This document shows, one piece after another, positions 8,046 to 17,816 of a stretch of DNA of 64,000 bases. The notes below the pieces were generated by a model, which was not told the DNA's origin, did not search any database, and worked only from the letters and a program-made list of their open reading frames with translations. The number at the start of each line of letters is the position of its first letter. Position 1 is the stretch's first letter. Made by a program: the position numbers and the translations under genes. This stretch comes from Blautia faecis (GTDB lineage Bacteria; Bacillota; Clostridia; Lachnospirales; Lachnospiraceae), in the NCBI RefSeq assembly GCF_020554845.1, contig NZ_JAJCIA010000008.1, forward strand, positions 59,515-123,514, read 5' to 3'.

Positions 8046-9326
8046 ATGAGAAAGAAAGTATCTCGTGTAGCAATTAGTATGTGTGCAGTAGCAAGCATGG
8101 TATTGAGTGTAGCTGCACCGGCAATGACAGTAGCAGCAGAGACAACAGATGAGCCGACAGAGATTACTGTGTGGGCATGGGATAAGAACATGAATGGTAC
8201 AGCAATGGAGGTTGCAGACAGCCTGGATGACAACGTAAAAGTTAATTTCGTTGAAATGGCGAAAGCAGACTGCCTCCAGAAGATTCATACTGTACTGGCT
8301 TCTGGTGTAACAGACGATTTACCAGATATTGTTCTCATCAGTGATTTAAATGCGCAGGGTTATCTGATGTCTTATCCAGATGCATTTTTACCAATGGATG
8401 ACTACATTTCTTATGATGATTTTGCCGCTTATAAAAAAGATATGCTTTCCTACGACGGTGCCGGATACGGAGTGCCTTTTGATACAGGCGTTGCCGGATT
8501 ATTCTACCGTACAGACTATATGGAAGAAATCGGCGTAACAGACGAGGACATGCAGGACCTTACATGGGACGAGTACCTTGCACTTGGGGAGAAACTGAAA
8601 GAGAAAGGTCATATGCTTCAGACCTACAATCCGAACGATATCGCCGAATTCCAGATCATGCTTCAGTCTACTGGAAAATGGTTCACAGACAATGACGGAA
8701 ATGCTGATTTCACAAATAACGATGCATTAAAAGAATGCTATGATGTATTCAAAAAACTGAACGAATCTGATTTCTGCCAGGTAGTAAGTGACTGGACCGG
8801 ATTTGCAGGAGCAATCAATAATGGTGATGTTGCCTGTGTTATGAGAGGAAGCTGGATCACATCTACTATTATGAGCGCTGATGATCAGAGCGGAAAATGG
8901 AAAATGGCTCCTATCCCGAAGATGAGCACAGATGGTGCTACACATTATTCCAACCAGGGTGGTTCAAGCTGGTTTGTACTGAAGAACTCCAAGAACGCAG
9001 ATGCTGCAGCAAAATTCCTTGCTGATACATTTGGCGGAAGCACAGAGCTTTATGATTCTCTTATGAAGAGCAATAATATTATCGGAACCTACCTTCCGGC
9101 GGCTGATATTGAAGCAGTTAATACTGAATCTGAATTCTTCAGTGGACAGCAGATCAATAAAACACTGGTCGATTGGGAAGCTCAGATTCCATCTGTAAAT
9201 ACTGGCGCATTTAGCGCAGAAGCCCAGAGCGCATTACTTGCAGTGACTCCTAACATCCTTAATGGCAGCGATCTGGATACTGAATTAGCAGCAGCAGAAG
9301 AGCAGTTTAACCAGACTATTCAGTAA
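8046..9326 (+). CDS. ABC transporter extracellular sugar-binding protein (importer 1)
   Basis: This family-1 solute-binding protein of about 426 residues starts at the ATG at 8046 after AAAGGTG; an upstream in-frame GTG at 8037 is an alternative. The N-terminus is a classical signal peptide: Arg/Lys-rich, then hydrophobic, then MTVAAET at a likely AxA cleavage site. Mature sequence begins with the ITVWAWD strand typical of oligosaccharide binders. Unusually, there is no lipobox cysteine, so lipid anchoring is not evident. It is followed, after a hairpin, by two MalFG-type permeases. No ATPase gene is nearby, so a shared MsmX/UgpC-type ATPase elsewhere in the genome is expected. Confidence 0.88.
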   Translation: MRKKVSRVAISMCAVASMVLSVAAPAMTVAAETTDEPTEITVWAWDKNMNGTAMEVADSLDDNVKVNFVEMAKADCLQKIHTVLASGVTDDLPDIVLISDLNAQGYLMSYPDAFLPMDDYISYDDFAAYKKDMLSYDGAGYGVPFDTGVAGLFYRTDYMEEIGVTDEDMQDLTWDEYLALGEKLKEKGHMLQTYNPNDIAEFQIMLQSTGKWFTDNDGNADFTNNDALKECYDVFKKLNESDFCQVVSDWTGFAGAINNGDVACVMRGSWITSTIMSADDQSGKWKMAPIPKMSTDGATHYSNQGGSSWFVLKNSKNADAAAKFLADTFGGSTELYDSLMKSNNIIGTYLPAADIEAVNTESEFFSGQQINKTLVDWEAQIPSVNTGAFSAEAQSALLAVTPNILNGSDLDTELAAAEEQFNQTIQ

Positions 9327-9363
9327 ATAAACGTAAAGAAGATAGTTAAAATAAAGAAATTAA

Positions 9364-9388
9364 GGGGGCGGAGTGATTCGCCCCTTTT
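9364..9388 (+). terminator. Intra-operon hairpin between binding protein and permeases
   Basis: GGGGCG (9365-9370) pairs with CGCCCC (9379-9384), followed by TTTT. Partial termination here would give more binding protein than permease. A similar element occupies the same place in the second importer operon (25936-25967). Confidence 0.7.
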
Positions 9389-9431
9389 CTAAAATAAAAA
9401 GATAATGGATATAGAACGGAAAGGAGATTCC

Positions 9432-10316
9432 ATGAAAGGTAGCACATTGGAAAAAAAGAATTCCCGTATTGGCTGGACAATGGTAATTATTGCTTCTGTG
9501 CTGATTCTGGCATTTAGTTATATCCCTATGGTGCAGGCATTTCTTTTATCCTTAAAAACAGGAAAAGGAAATAATCTGACCTTTGGCGGCGTAGCCAACT
9601 ATGTAAGAATGCTTAATGATACCGGGTTTAAAACAACGATTGGTAATACATTATTTTATGCAGTGATCCAGATCCCGATCATGTTGCTTCTTGCATTATT
9701 AGTTGCTGTCTTATTGAATTCTGAAACCTTAAAACTGAAAGGCTTTTACAGAACCTGCATCTTTCTGCCATGCGTAACTTCTCCTATTTCTTACGCAATT
9801 CTGTTTAAGAATATTTTTGCAACAGATGGAGTTGTGAACCATGTTCTGTTATCACTTGGACTGATTAATTCCCCAATTGCATTTATTTTGGATCCTGTCT
9901 GGGCAAAATTTGTTATCATCATTGCTCTGATCTGGCGTTATTCCGGATACTATATGATCTTCTTTTTATCTGCATTGCAAAATACAGATAAGTCAGTATA
10001 TGAAGCTGCCAAAATTGATGGTGCTAATTTCAGACAGTCCTTCTTCAAGATCACAATGCCGATCTTGAAGCCAATTATTTTCCTTACCAGCATTATGGCA
10101 GTAACCAACACACTTCAGCTGTTTGACGAGGTTGTAAATCTGACTGGAGGCGGTCCTGGAAATGCAACCAGAACTATTTCCGAGTACATTTACGATCTGT
10201 CCTTTAACTATGTTCCGAATTATGGATATGCAGCTGCTGTTTCTTATGTGGTCCTGGTGATCATTGTACTTATTACAATCGTTCAGAAGAAAGTGACAGG
10301 TGATCATGATGAATAA
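9432..10316 (+). CDS. ABC sugar transporter permease, MalF/UgpA type (importer 1)
   Basis: This membrane protein of about 294 residues has six predicted helices and the EAA loop YEAAKIDGANFRQSFFKITM, which docks the ATPase. The ATG at 9432 follows AAAGGAG by 6 bases. The 3' end overlaps the start of the second permease, implying coupled translation. It forms the translocation channel with the next gene product. Confidence 0.92.
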   Translation: MKGSTLEKKNSRIGWTMVIIASVLILAFSYIPMVQAFLLSLKTGKGNNLTFGGVANYVRMLNDTGFKTTIGNTLFYAVIQIPIMLLLALLVAVLLNSETLKLKGFYRTCIFLPCVTSPISYAILFKNIFATDGVVNHVLLSLGLINSPIAFILDPVWAKFVIIIALIWRYSGYYMIFFLSALQNTDKSVYEAAKIDGANFRQSFFKITMPILKPIIFLTSIMAVTNTLQLFDEVVNLTGGGPGNATRTISEYIYDLSFNYVPNYGYAAAVSYVVLVIIVLITIVQKKVTGDHDE

Positions 10317-11124
10317 AAAACATTTAATTGGTGAAGGTTTTAAACATGTATTTTTGATGACATTGTCATTACTTTGTGTATTCCCATTTTACTGGATGAT
10401 TGTAGGAATGACAAATAGCTCTGCTGACATTACCATGGGAAAACTCACCTTTGGAAATAAACTGGCAGAAAATGTTACAAATGCTTTTAACTATTCCAAT
10501 CTGTGGAGAGCATTTGGAAACTCCCTTTTACTGGCGGTAATCGTTACCGGTATAGGTCTTTTAATCTGCTCCATTGCAGGTTATGCCTTTGTTGTATTTC
10601 CAAGCCGCGGAAAGGAAATTCTTTTTCTTGCGCTGATCGCATCCATGATGGTACCTTTTGCAGCAAAGATTATTCCAATGTTCCGTATGTTTTCCAAAAT
10701 GGGACTTTTAAACAATTATCTGGCAATTATTCTTCCGGCAATCGGTTCTCCGTTTTTGATTTTCTTCTTTAAGCAGAATGCCTATTCCTTCCCGAAGGAT
10801 ACGCTGGAAGCAGCCAGAATGGACGGACTGAATGAATATCAGATCTTTTTCAAAATTTTTATGCCAATGATGAAGTCCACATATGCAGCAGCCGGAATAT
10901 TCATGTTCATGGCAAGCTGGAACAACTACATGTGGCCTCTGATCGCACTGCAGAGTGATACGAAATTTACACTGCCGCTGGTTGTAGCAAACCTTGCCTC
11001 CGGATTTACACCGGATTACGGTATGACAATGGTTGGTATTGTGCTTTCCACATTGCCTACAATTATTGTATTCTTTACCTTACAGAAATCCTTCGTTGAA
11101 GGTATGACAGGATCTGTTAAATAA
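10306..11124 (+). CDS. ABC sugar transporter permease, MalG/UgpE type (importer 1)
   Basis: This second channel subunit of about 272 residues is hydrophobic with about six helices and the EAA loop LEAARMDGLNEYQIFFKIFM. Start candidates are a GTG at 10300 and ATGs at 10306 and 10309, all overlapping the end of the upstream permease. The ATGs are better placed relative to AGGTG. The C-terminus has the QKSFVEGMTGSVK tail common in this family. Confidence 0.92.
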   Translation: MMNKKHLIGEGFKHVFLMTLSLLCVFPFYWMIVGMTNSSADITMGKLTFGNKLAENVTNAFNYSNLWRAFGNSLLLAVIVTGIGLLICSIAGYAFVVFPSRGKEILFLALIASMMVPFAAKIIPMFRMFSKMGLLNNYLAIILPAIGSPFLIFFFKQNAYSFPKDTLEAARMDGLNEYQIFFKIFMPMMKSTYAAAGIFMFMASWNNYMWPLIALQSDTKFTLPLVVANLASGFTPDYGMTMVGIVLSTLPTIIVFFTLQKSFVEGMTGSVK

Positions 11125-11145
11125 AAATGTGAAGGAGATGCAGGC

Positions 11146-13149
11146 ATGAAAGGTCAAAAAATAAAAGAACTCTATTTTGGTGGAGATTATAACCCGGACC
11201 AGTGGGATGAAGCTACAATCCGCCAGGACATGGAATATTTTAAGAAATGTCATATCAACTATGTAGCACTTCCAGTTTTTTCCTGGGCTAAGCTAGAGCC
11301 ACAGGAAGGAGTTTATAACTTTGAATGGCTGGACAAGATTCTGGACATTCTCTGGGAAAATAGAATTTATGTATGCCTTGCTACTTCTACTGCTGCACAG
11401 CCGGAATGGATGAGCAAGAAATATCCGGAAATCATGCCTGTAGACAACAACGGGCTGAAACGTACTCATGGAATGAGAAATTTTTACTGCGTAAACAGTG
11501 AAAAATACAGAGAAAGAGCAGCAGCTCTGGCAGAGCAGATGGCACTTCGTTACAAAGATTATCCGGGGCTTGTTGCATGGCATGTGGCAAATGAATACAG
11601 CACATTCTGTCACTGTGAGAACTGCGAAAAGAAGTTCCGTGTATGGCTGAAAAAGAAATACGGAACCACAGAAGAACTGAATAAGAGATGGAATACTTCT
11701 TTCTGGGGAAGAACGGTTTATGATTTTGACACGATCATGCTTCCTACAGAACGCAATGATGATGACAGGTTTTTCCCGGCAAAACAGCTGGATTACCAGC
11801 GCTTTGTTACAGATACAACAGAGGAGTGTTTTTTGAATGAGGCAAACGTGCTTCGCAGAATTACTCCTGATATTCCGGTGTTCAGCAATATTTCCGGATT
11901 TATTAAAAAACTGAATCAGTTCCAGCTGACCAGAAATATGGACATTGTAGGATGGGATAACTATCCGTCCCCAAAAGATGATGCAGCATTTCCGGCATTA
12001 AAGCATGATATTATGAGAGGACTGAAGGACGGTGCTTCTTACATGGTCGCGGAGCAGTCCCCGAACCAGCAAAATTGGCAGCCATGTAACAAGCTGAAGC
12101 GACCGGGAGAGGTAAGACTTCTGGCATATCAGGGAATTGCCCATGGCGCTGACAGCTCCTTATATTTTCAAATGCGTCAGTCCGTTGGAGGACAGGAAAA
12201 GTTCCATGGCGCAGTTATTTCCCATGCAGGAACTGATGACACCAGAATTTTCAGGGAGTTTGAGCAGTTGGGAGCTGAGCTTCATCAGCTTGGTGGACAG
12301 ATTCTGGATGCGAGAACAAATGCCGATGTAGGAATTCTCTTTGACTGGGACAACTGGTGGGCACTGGAGCTTTGCAGCGGCCCAACTAAGGATATGGATT
12401 ACCTGCTTCAGGTGGCTCATTATTATCGTGCATTCCACAAGCAGAACATAGCTGTGGACATTGTGAAATTCACAAGTAATCTGGATTCCTATAAGGTTGT
12501 AGTTGCACCTCTTGCATACATGATAAAGCCTGGATTTGCAGAGCGATTGACTAAATTTGTGGAAAACGGCGGAACACTGATTGGAACCTATATGACAGGC
12601 CTTGCAGATGAAACAGACCGCTGCATCTTTGGAGCATATCCGGGTCCGCTTCGCAATGTATTTGGGCTGTGGGTGGAAGAGACAGATGCACTTTATCCGG
12701 AAGAAACCAATCAGATTATTTTGAACGAAAATAAGGAAGCCTACAGCTGCAGCTTCCTGTGCGACCGTCTCAGACTGGAAAATGCAAAGGCATTTGGAAC
12801 TTATGGAAGTGATTTCTATGCAGGAGAGCCTTGTGTCACAGTAAACGAATACGGAAAAGGAAAAGCATATTATCTTGGAACACAGCCGGATGAGGCATTC
12901 TTGAAGATATTTGTTCATAAGGTATGCGAGGAGACGAATGTGCATCCGGTACTTCAGGTGGAAGAAGGTATTGAGGTAACCAGCAGAGAAAATGAAAACG
13001 GCAAATTCTATTTTGTCATGAATCATAACGCGGCAGAGAAACAGATAGTGCTTCCGGAAGGAAAATGGGAAAATCTGATTGGGGCACAGCCGGAAAATGA
13101 AAAACTAATTTTGAAAGCAAGAGATGTAGCTGTTTTAAAACGCCGATAA
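11146..13149 (+). CDS. GH42 beta-galactosidase
   Basis: This 667-residue glycoside hydrolase family 42 protein has an N-terminal TIM barrel opening with YFGGDYNPDQW. The acid/base glutamate is E150 in AWHVANEYS and the nucleophile is E303 in MVAEQSPNQQNW. A cysteine cluster CHCENC right after the acid/base is the zinc-binding site seen in many GH42 enzymes. A trimerisation domain and a small C-terminal beta domain follow. There is no signal peptide, so it acts in the cytoplasm on imported galacto- or arabinogalacto-oligosaccharides. The start follows GAAGGAGATG, 21 bases after the permease stop, so it is in the importer operon. Some GH42 members are alpha-L-arabinopyranosidases; specificity is not resolved here. 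Confidence 0.9.
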   Translation: MKGQKIKELYFGGDYNPDQWDEATIRQDMEYFKKCHINYVALPVFSWAKLEPQEGVYNFEWLDKILDILWENRIYVCLATSTAAQPEWMSKKYPEIMPVDNNGLKRTHGMRNFYCVNSEKYRERAAALAEQMALRYKDYPGLVAWHVANEYSTFCHCENCEKKFRVWLKKKYGTTEELNKRWNTSFWGRTVYDFDTIMLPTERNDDDRFFPAKQLDYQRFVTDTTEECFLNEANVLRRITPDIPVFSNISGFIKKLNQFQLTRNMDIVGWDNYPSPKDDAAFPALKHDIMRGLKDGASYMVAEQSPNQQNWQPCNKLKRPGEVRLLAYQGIAHGADSSLYFQMRQSVGGQEKFHGAVISHAGTDDTRIFREFEQLGAELHQLGGQILDARTNADVGILFDWDNWWALELCSGPTKDMDYLLQVAHYYRAFHKQNIAVDIVKFTSNLDSYKVVVAPLAYMIKPGFAERLTKFVENGGTLIGTYMTGLADETDRCIFGAYPGPLRNVFGLWVEETDALYPEETNQIILNENKEAYSCSFLCDRLRLENAKAFGTYGSDFYAGEPCVTVNEYGKGKAYYLGTQPDEAFLKIFVHKVCEETNVHPVLQVEEGIEVTSRENENGKFYFVMNHNAAEKQIVLPEGKWENLIGAQPENEKLILKARDVAVLKRR

Positions 13150-13180
13150 AGTAGTGTATAATAATACCAGAGTTAAAATA

Positions 13181-13217
13181 CCGAAAATCGCAGGCTCCTG
13201 TGCAGTGCGATTTCCGG
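13181..13217 (+). terminator. Hairpin after GH42 gene
   Basis: CCGAAAATCGCA (13181-13192) pairs with TGCGATTTCCGG (13206-13217) with one mismatch around a 13-base loop. No long T-run follows, so it could be a weak terminator or a site controlling the GntR gene that begins 46 bases later. Confidence 0.4.
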
Positions 13218-13262
13218 TGCTTATAATGCGGTATATATTATAAAAAGTCAGGGGGAGCAAAT

Positions 13263-13979
13263 ATGTCTGATAAGAAAAATTTTCTGAAAAAGCGGCTTCA
13301 TAAAGACAGCGTTGTAAATCAGGTAGTGGAACAGATTACAGATTCGATTATTGCCGGAAACCTGCAACCAGGTGATAAACTTCCTACTGAGCCGGAGCTG
13401 TGTGAAAATTTTGGTATTGGAAGAAATTCTGTGCGTGAAGCCATTAAAATTCTGGAAGCGTATGGGGTGGTTTACATAAAAAGAGCGGAAGGAACCTTTG
13501 TAAACGATACCTATAATCATAAAATGTTAGACCCGATGCTGTACGGAATTCTTCTGGATAAGAATATGAGAATAGACATTATTCAGGTTCGTAAAGTTCT
13601 GGATACCGGAATGCTGTATCAGATTATAGGCGGAATCACCGATGAAAAGATGGACCATATTTTGAAGAAATTTGATAATCTGAAAACAGTTGTTTTGAGA
13701 GAAAATGTTACTGCCAAGCAGGTGTTGCAGGCTGATGTTGATTTTCATCTGACTCTTGTAGAAAGCACGGAAAATCCTATTTTATGCAACATACATGAGT
13801 ATGTAGACCGAATTACCACTCCGTCCAGGGAAAAAACGGTGGAGCTGGTTCTGGAGAAGAATCAGAAAGAGACATTCATTCTGCTTCATCAAAAGATAAT
13901 CAATCTTCTTCTGGAAAAAAATTATCAGAAGATCGAAAGCGTTCTGGAAGAGCATTATAAGTTCTGGGTAGAAGGCTAG
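13263..13979 (+). CDS. GntR-family regulator, FadR subgroup
   Basis: This 238-residue regulator has an N-terminal winged helix (VVEQITDSIIAGNLQPGDKL, then SVREAIKILEAYGVV) and an all-helical FCD ligand domain (about residues 95-230), the FadR/UxuR arrangement usually responding to sugar acids or similar carboxylates. The ATG at 13263 follows CAGGGGGAG. It lies between the importer/GH42 operon and the GH127 operon and probably controls one of them. Its stop codon TAG is also the first three bases of a 164-bp MITE-like element, so the native 3' end may have been replaced on insertion. Confidence 0.9.
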   Translation: MSDKKNFLKKRLHKDSVVNQVVEQITDSIIAGNLQPGDKLPTEPELCENFGIGRNSVREAIKILEAYGVVYIKRAEGTFVNDTYNHKMLDPMLYGILLDKNMRIDIIQVRKVLDTGMLYQIIGGITDEKMDHILKKFDNLKTVVLRENVTAKQVLQADVDFHLTLVESTENPILCNIHEYVDRITTPSREKTVELVLEKNQKETFILLHQKIINLLLEKNYQKIESVLEEHYKFWVEG

Positions 13980-14140
13980 AGCATGTTTGAAAAAGGCTTT
14001 CTGCAAGATGTGCGTCACAATTTGTGGGAGATTTTGTCCGGATGAGGGCGCCGTAGCGGGCTACGGCAACTGAATTCGGGCGAAATATACCGCAAAGTGG
14101 GGCGTGCAGATTGCGGGAATGCTTTTTCAAACACGCTCTA
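13977..14140. mobile_element. 164-bp MITE-like element with about 30-bp terminal inverted repeats
   Basis: The element begins TAGAGCATGTTTGAAAAAGG and ends with the near inverse CTTTTTCAAACACGCTCTA. The inverted similarity continues to about 30 bp per end (TTTCTGCAA against TTGCGGGAA). A small central hairpin GCCGTAGC-GGG-CTACGGC is present. It has no coding capacity. Homologous fragments occur at 31014-31036, 34511-34576 and 48600-48667. This fits a non-autonomous transposable element; the parent transposase is not in the window. Confidence 0.75.
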
Positions 14141-14278
14141 AGCCATGCGAAGAAAACATGACATAAAATAAAGAATGTGGACTTGAGATTTCCAAAAAAG
14201 AACTGTAAAATTTTTTATATCGTATAATGTGCAAGCAGTGTATTTATAACAAAACTGCACAATTAAAGGAGAAAAATC

Positions 14279-16240
14279 ATGCTGACAGATACAACCAGAT
14301 CCCCTTACGCGAAGGTACATGCGTTGGACGGGATGAAAGTAAAATGGACCGGCGGCCTTTGGAAGGAACGCTTTGACACCTGCGCCAACAGTACAGTGCC
14401 TCAGCTGAAGCACATGTTTGACAGCAAGGATATTAGCCATGTAGTAGAGAATTTCAAAATCTGCGCCGGAGATGCGCAGGGAGATTTTGACGGAACTGTT
14501 TTCGGAGACGGAGACTTTTATAAATGGATGGAATCTGCCATTTATACGGCTTATCAGACAGATAACCAGCTTCTGAAGGATGAGATTGAAAAATACATTG
14601 ATCTCATCGGAAGAGCACAGCAGCCGGACGGTTATCTTTCCACCAAGCAGATCATTGGAGAAAGAAGCGGGAATGGCGTTTCCAGAATGGGAGATATTAA
14701 CGATTTCGAGGTATACAACTTCGGACATATGTTTACAGCGGCCTGTGTACATAAAAGAATTACAGGTAAGGACAGCTTTCTTGCAATTGCAGCCAGAACA
14801 GCAGATTATCTGGAGCATCTGTATGAAGAGGCAGAACGCACAGGAGAGGTTCAGACTGCAGTTTGCCCTTCCCATTATATGGGACTTGTGGAAATGTATC
14901 GTACCACTGGCGAGGAACGTTATCTAAAGCTTGCAAAGCAGGCGATTGCGCTTCGTGACAGCGTAAAGAATGGCTTGGATGACAACCAGGATAAGATTCC
15001 GCTGAAGCAGCATGAGAAAATTCTTGGACATGCAGTTCGTGCCAATTATCTCTATGCAGGTGTGGCGGATCTTTGCCTGGAAGAGGAAGATTCGGATTAT
15101 ATTAAGGTTCTCCACAAAGTATGGAGAAGCCTTGTGGATAAAAAGCTTTATATAACAGGCGGATGTGGAGCATTGTATAACGGTGCCTCCCCCTATGGAT
15201 ACTTTTTTGATCATCAGCTTGTTCATCAGGCATATGGCTATGAATACCAGCTTCCGAATATCACAGCATACAATGAGACCTGCGCATCTCTTGGCGGTGT
15301 TTTCTGGGCATACCGCATGTTCCAGCTGGAGCCAAAGGCAGAGTACTTTGATATTCTGGAACGAATGATGCTGAATACCAACCTGGCTGCACTGAGCCTG
15401 GACGGAAAAAGATTTTTCTATGAAAATATGTTAAGACGCGCCAAGAAGCTTGATTATAAGCTGATCTGGCCACTTACAAGAAGTGAATATATTCTTAGCT
15501 ACTGCTGTCCTCCAAATCTGGCGAGAACCATTGCCCAGTCCAGTGAATATGCATATCTTACATCTGATAACAGCGTATGGACCGGTATGTACGGTGCAAG
15601 TGAAGCTCAGGTGAAGCTGGAAAATGGAGGAGAATTCACACTGGTGCAGTCCACAGATTATCCGTTCGATGGAGCAATCCGCTTTACAGCAAAGAATGTG
15701 AAGGTAAATGCTCCTGTTCATTTGAGACTGCGTGTTCCGGGATGGGCTGCAGGCGGCTCTATTAAGGGCGCTGGCGCAGACCGTGAGCTGACAGCAGCTG
15801 ATGCAGGAACCTATTTGGATATTCTTGTGGAGGATCTGCAAAACATGGATGTACAGCTGAATCTGGATATGAAGATTCGCTATACCGTTGCAAACAATAT
15901 GGTAGAGGAAACAGTTGGACAGGCTGCCATTGAACGTGGACCGCTGGTATATTGCTGCGAGAGTGCAGATACCCATGCATCGACTTTGGATGATATTTAT
16001 CTGGATCTGAATGCAGAGTTTGTTCCTGTTGAATTTGAAATCGAGGGAAGAAAAATGACAGCCCTTGAGACAGAGGAATATTCTATTGATCGTTCTGAAT
16101 TTGACAGAAATGCACTGTATCAGCCGCTGAAATACCACGGTATGAGCAAAAAGCATGTACGCCTGATCCCATATTATGCGTGGGATAACCGTGACTATGG
16201 AGAAATGAGGATCTGGTTCCCTGTCGCATATGCCGTATAA
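14279..16240 (+). CDS. GH127-type glycoside hydrolase (DUF1680)
   Basis: This 653-residue protein has the (alpha/alpha)6 barrel and C-terminal beta domains of the DUF1680 family. Key residues are visible: E333 and C335 in YNETCASLG and the paired cysteines near 409-410 in LSYCCPPN, which correspond to the zinc-cysteinate active site of beta-L-arabinofuranosidase HypBA1. No signal peptide is present, so it works in the cytoplasm on oligosaccharides. The ATG follows AAAGGAG. GH127 members remove beta-L-arabinofuranose, and some act on aceric acid in rhamnogalacturonan II. Which applies here is open. A TATAAT box about 40 bases upstream, downstream of the MITE, may serve as its promoter. Confidence 0.85.
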   Translation: MLTDTTRSPYAKVHALDGMKVKWTGGLWKERFDTCANSTVPQLKHMFDSKDISHVVENFKICAGDAQGDFDGTVFGDGDFYKWMESAIYTAYQTDNQLLKDEIEKYIDLIGRAQQPDGYLSTKQIIGERSGNGVSRMGDINDFEVYNFGHMFTAACVHKRITGKDSFLAIAARTADYLEHLYEEAERTGEVQTAVCPSHYMGLVEMYRTTGEERYLKLAKQAIALRDSVKNGLDDNQDKIPLKQHEKILGHAVRANYLYAGVADLCLEEEDSDYIKVLHKVWRSLVDKKLYITGGCGALYNGASPYGYFFDHQLVHQAYGYEYQLPNITAYNETCASLGGVFWAYRMFQLEPKAEYFDILERMMLNTNLAALSLDGKRFFYENMLRRAKKLDYKLIWPLTRSEYILSYCCPPNLARTIAQSSEYAYLTSDNSVWTGMYGASEAQVKLENGGEFTLVQSTDYPFDGAIRFTAKNVKVNAPVHLRLRVPGWAAGGSIKGAGADRELTAADAGTYLDILVEDLQNMDVQLNLDMKIRYTVANNMVEETVGQAAIERGPLVYCCESADTHASTLDDIYLDLNAEFVPVEFEIEGRKMTALETEEYSIDRSEFDRNALYQPLKYHGMSKKHVRLIPYYAWDNRDYGEMRIWFPVAYAV

Positions 16241-16373
16241 TAAATTGAGTTATCAAAACTGAGATATGAATGTAAAAAATCCTGCCGCGCAGAATTCGAT
16301 GGCGGTGGAACGGTAAATGTCGCTCAATTTCTTATTATATTTTGAACGAACAGAATGGAGAGTTATAGAAACT

Positions 16374-17801
16374 ATGGAATGCAAAATAATTCCTTTTTGG
16401 ACTGCCGAGGAAAGAGACAGAACAGATACCGACAAAGCAGAAGCACTTCTTTCCCAGGCAATGGAAGGTTTTCATAAAAAACTGGTAGTACTGGATGATG
16501 ATCCGACTGGTGTACAGACCGTTCATGATGTGTCTGTTTATACTGACTGGGAAGAAGAATCTATCCGCAAGGGCTTTGAGGAAAAAGAAGCTATGTTTTT
16601 TATCCTTACCAATTCACGAAGCTTTTCTGTGGAGGAAACTACAAAAGTTCATCAGGATATTGCCGCAAGAGTGGCGAAGGTTGCCAGAGAGCTGGGACAG
16701 GACTTCATGATCATTTCCCGTGGAGATTCCACACTGAGAGGTCACTATCCGCTGGAAACACAGCTTCTGGCAGATGGCCTGACAAAGAACGAGGGCGTTG
16801 TTATTGACGGGGAGATTATCTGTCCGTTTTTCCCGGAAGGCGGGCGCTATACAATGGATAATATCCATTACGTAAAAGAACAGGAAAATCTGGTTCCTGC
16901 CGGAATGACAGAGTTTGCAAAGGACAAGACCTTCGGCTACAAATCCTCCGACCTTACAGAATATGTGGAGGAAAAAACAGAAGGAAAGTACCATAAAGAG
17001 GACTGTATCACCATTTCCCTGGACGAGCTGAATGCTCTGGATGTGCAGGGAATTAAAGACAAGCTTATGTCTGCACAGAATATGGCGAAGATCATTGTGA
17101 ACGCAGTATCCTATGCAGACCTGAAAGTTTTTTGCGCCGCACTTGTACTTGCAATGAAAGCTGGAAAGCATTATATGGCAAGAACTGCCGCTGCTTTTAC
17201 CAAGGTGATGGGACGTATTTCAGATCAGCCCCTTCTGGGAAGAGCACAGCTGGAGGGCGATACAAAGAACGGAGGAATCGTTCTGATCGGTTCCCATGTA
17301 AAGAAGACCACAGACCAGCTGAACTGTTTGAAGAAACTAGACGGACAGGCTGATTTTATGGAATTTCAGGTAAATACCGTGTTCGAAGAAAATGGTCTGG
17401 AGAAAGAGGTAGAGAGAACGGTGAAGGCAGCAGAGGAGAAAATCCTGTCTGGAAGAACCGTTGTAATTTATACAAGCAGACAGCTTCTTGCGCCGGAGAA
17501 TATGACTCCGGAAGAGAAACTGCATATTTCTGTAAAAATTTCCAATGCAGTGACCAGTATTATCGGAAAGCTTTCTGTGAAGCCGAAATTCATCATTGCA
17601 AAAGGCGGAATCACTTCATCTGACGTAGGAACCAAAGCTCTTCGCGTAAAGAAAGCCCGTGTTATGGGACAGGTGAAGAAAGGGATCCCGGTATGGATGA
17701 CAGGAGAAGAAAGCAAATTCCCTGGAATGCCATACATTATTTTTCCGGGAAATGTGGGTGAAGTAAGTACGTTGAAGGAAATTGTAGAGGAATTGATCTG
17801 A
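16374..17801 (+). CDS. Four-carbon acid sugar kinase family protein (DUF1537)
   Basis: This protein of about 475 residues has the N-terminal signature LVVLDDDPTGVQTVHDVSVY and ISRGDSTLRGHYPLE, followed by a C-terminal nucleotide-binding domain containing IIAKGGITSSDVGTKALRV. These are hallmarks of DUF1537 kinases such as OtnK/DtnK, which phosphorylate tetronates and related sugar acids. The frame is open from 16317, but the ATG at 16374 gives the family-typical N-terminus; the ribosome site GGAGAG is somewhat distant. The BKACE gene starts 16 bases after the stop. Tetronate kinases usually sit next to an aldolase or isomerase partner; pairing with a BKACE is less usual and hints at a keto-acid sugar substrate. 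Confidence 0.85.
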   Translation: MECKIIPFWTAEERDRTDTDKAEALLSQAMEGFHKKLVVLDDDPTGVQTVHDVSVYTDWEEESIRKGFEEKEAMFFILTNSRSFSVEETTKVHQDIAARVAKVARELGQDFMIISRGDSTLRGHYPLETQLLADGLTKNEGVVIDGEIICPFFPEGGRYTMDNIHYVKEQENLVPAGMTEFAKDKTFGYKSSDLTEYVEEKTEGKYHKEDCITISLDELNALDVQGIKDKLMSAQNMAKIIVNAVSYADLKVFCAALVLAMKAGKHYMARTAAAFTKVMGRISDQPLLGRAQLEGDTKNGGIVLIGSHVKKTTDQLNCLKKLDGQADFMEFQVNTVFEENGLEKEVERTVKAAEEKILSGRTVVIYTSRQLLAPENMTPEEKLHISVKISNAVTSIIGKLSVKPKFIIAKGGITSSDVGTKALRVKKARVMGQVKKGIPVWMTGEESKFPGMPYIIFPGNVGEVSTLKEIVEELI

Positions 17802-17816
17802 TTGGAGGTTTACATA

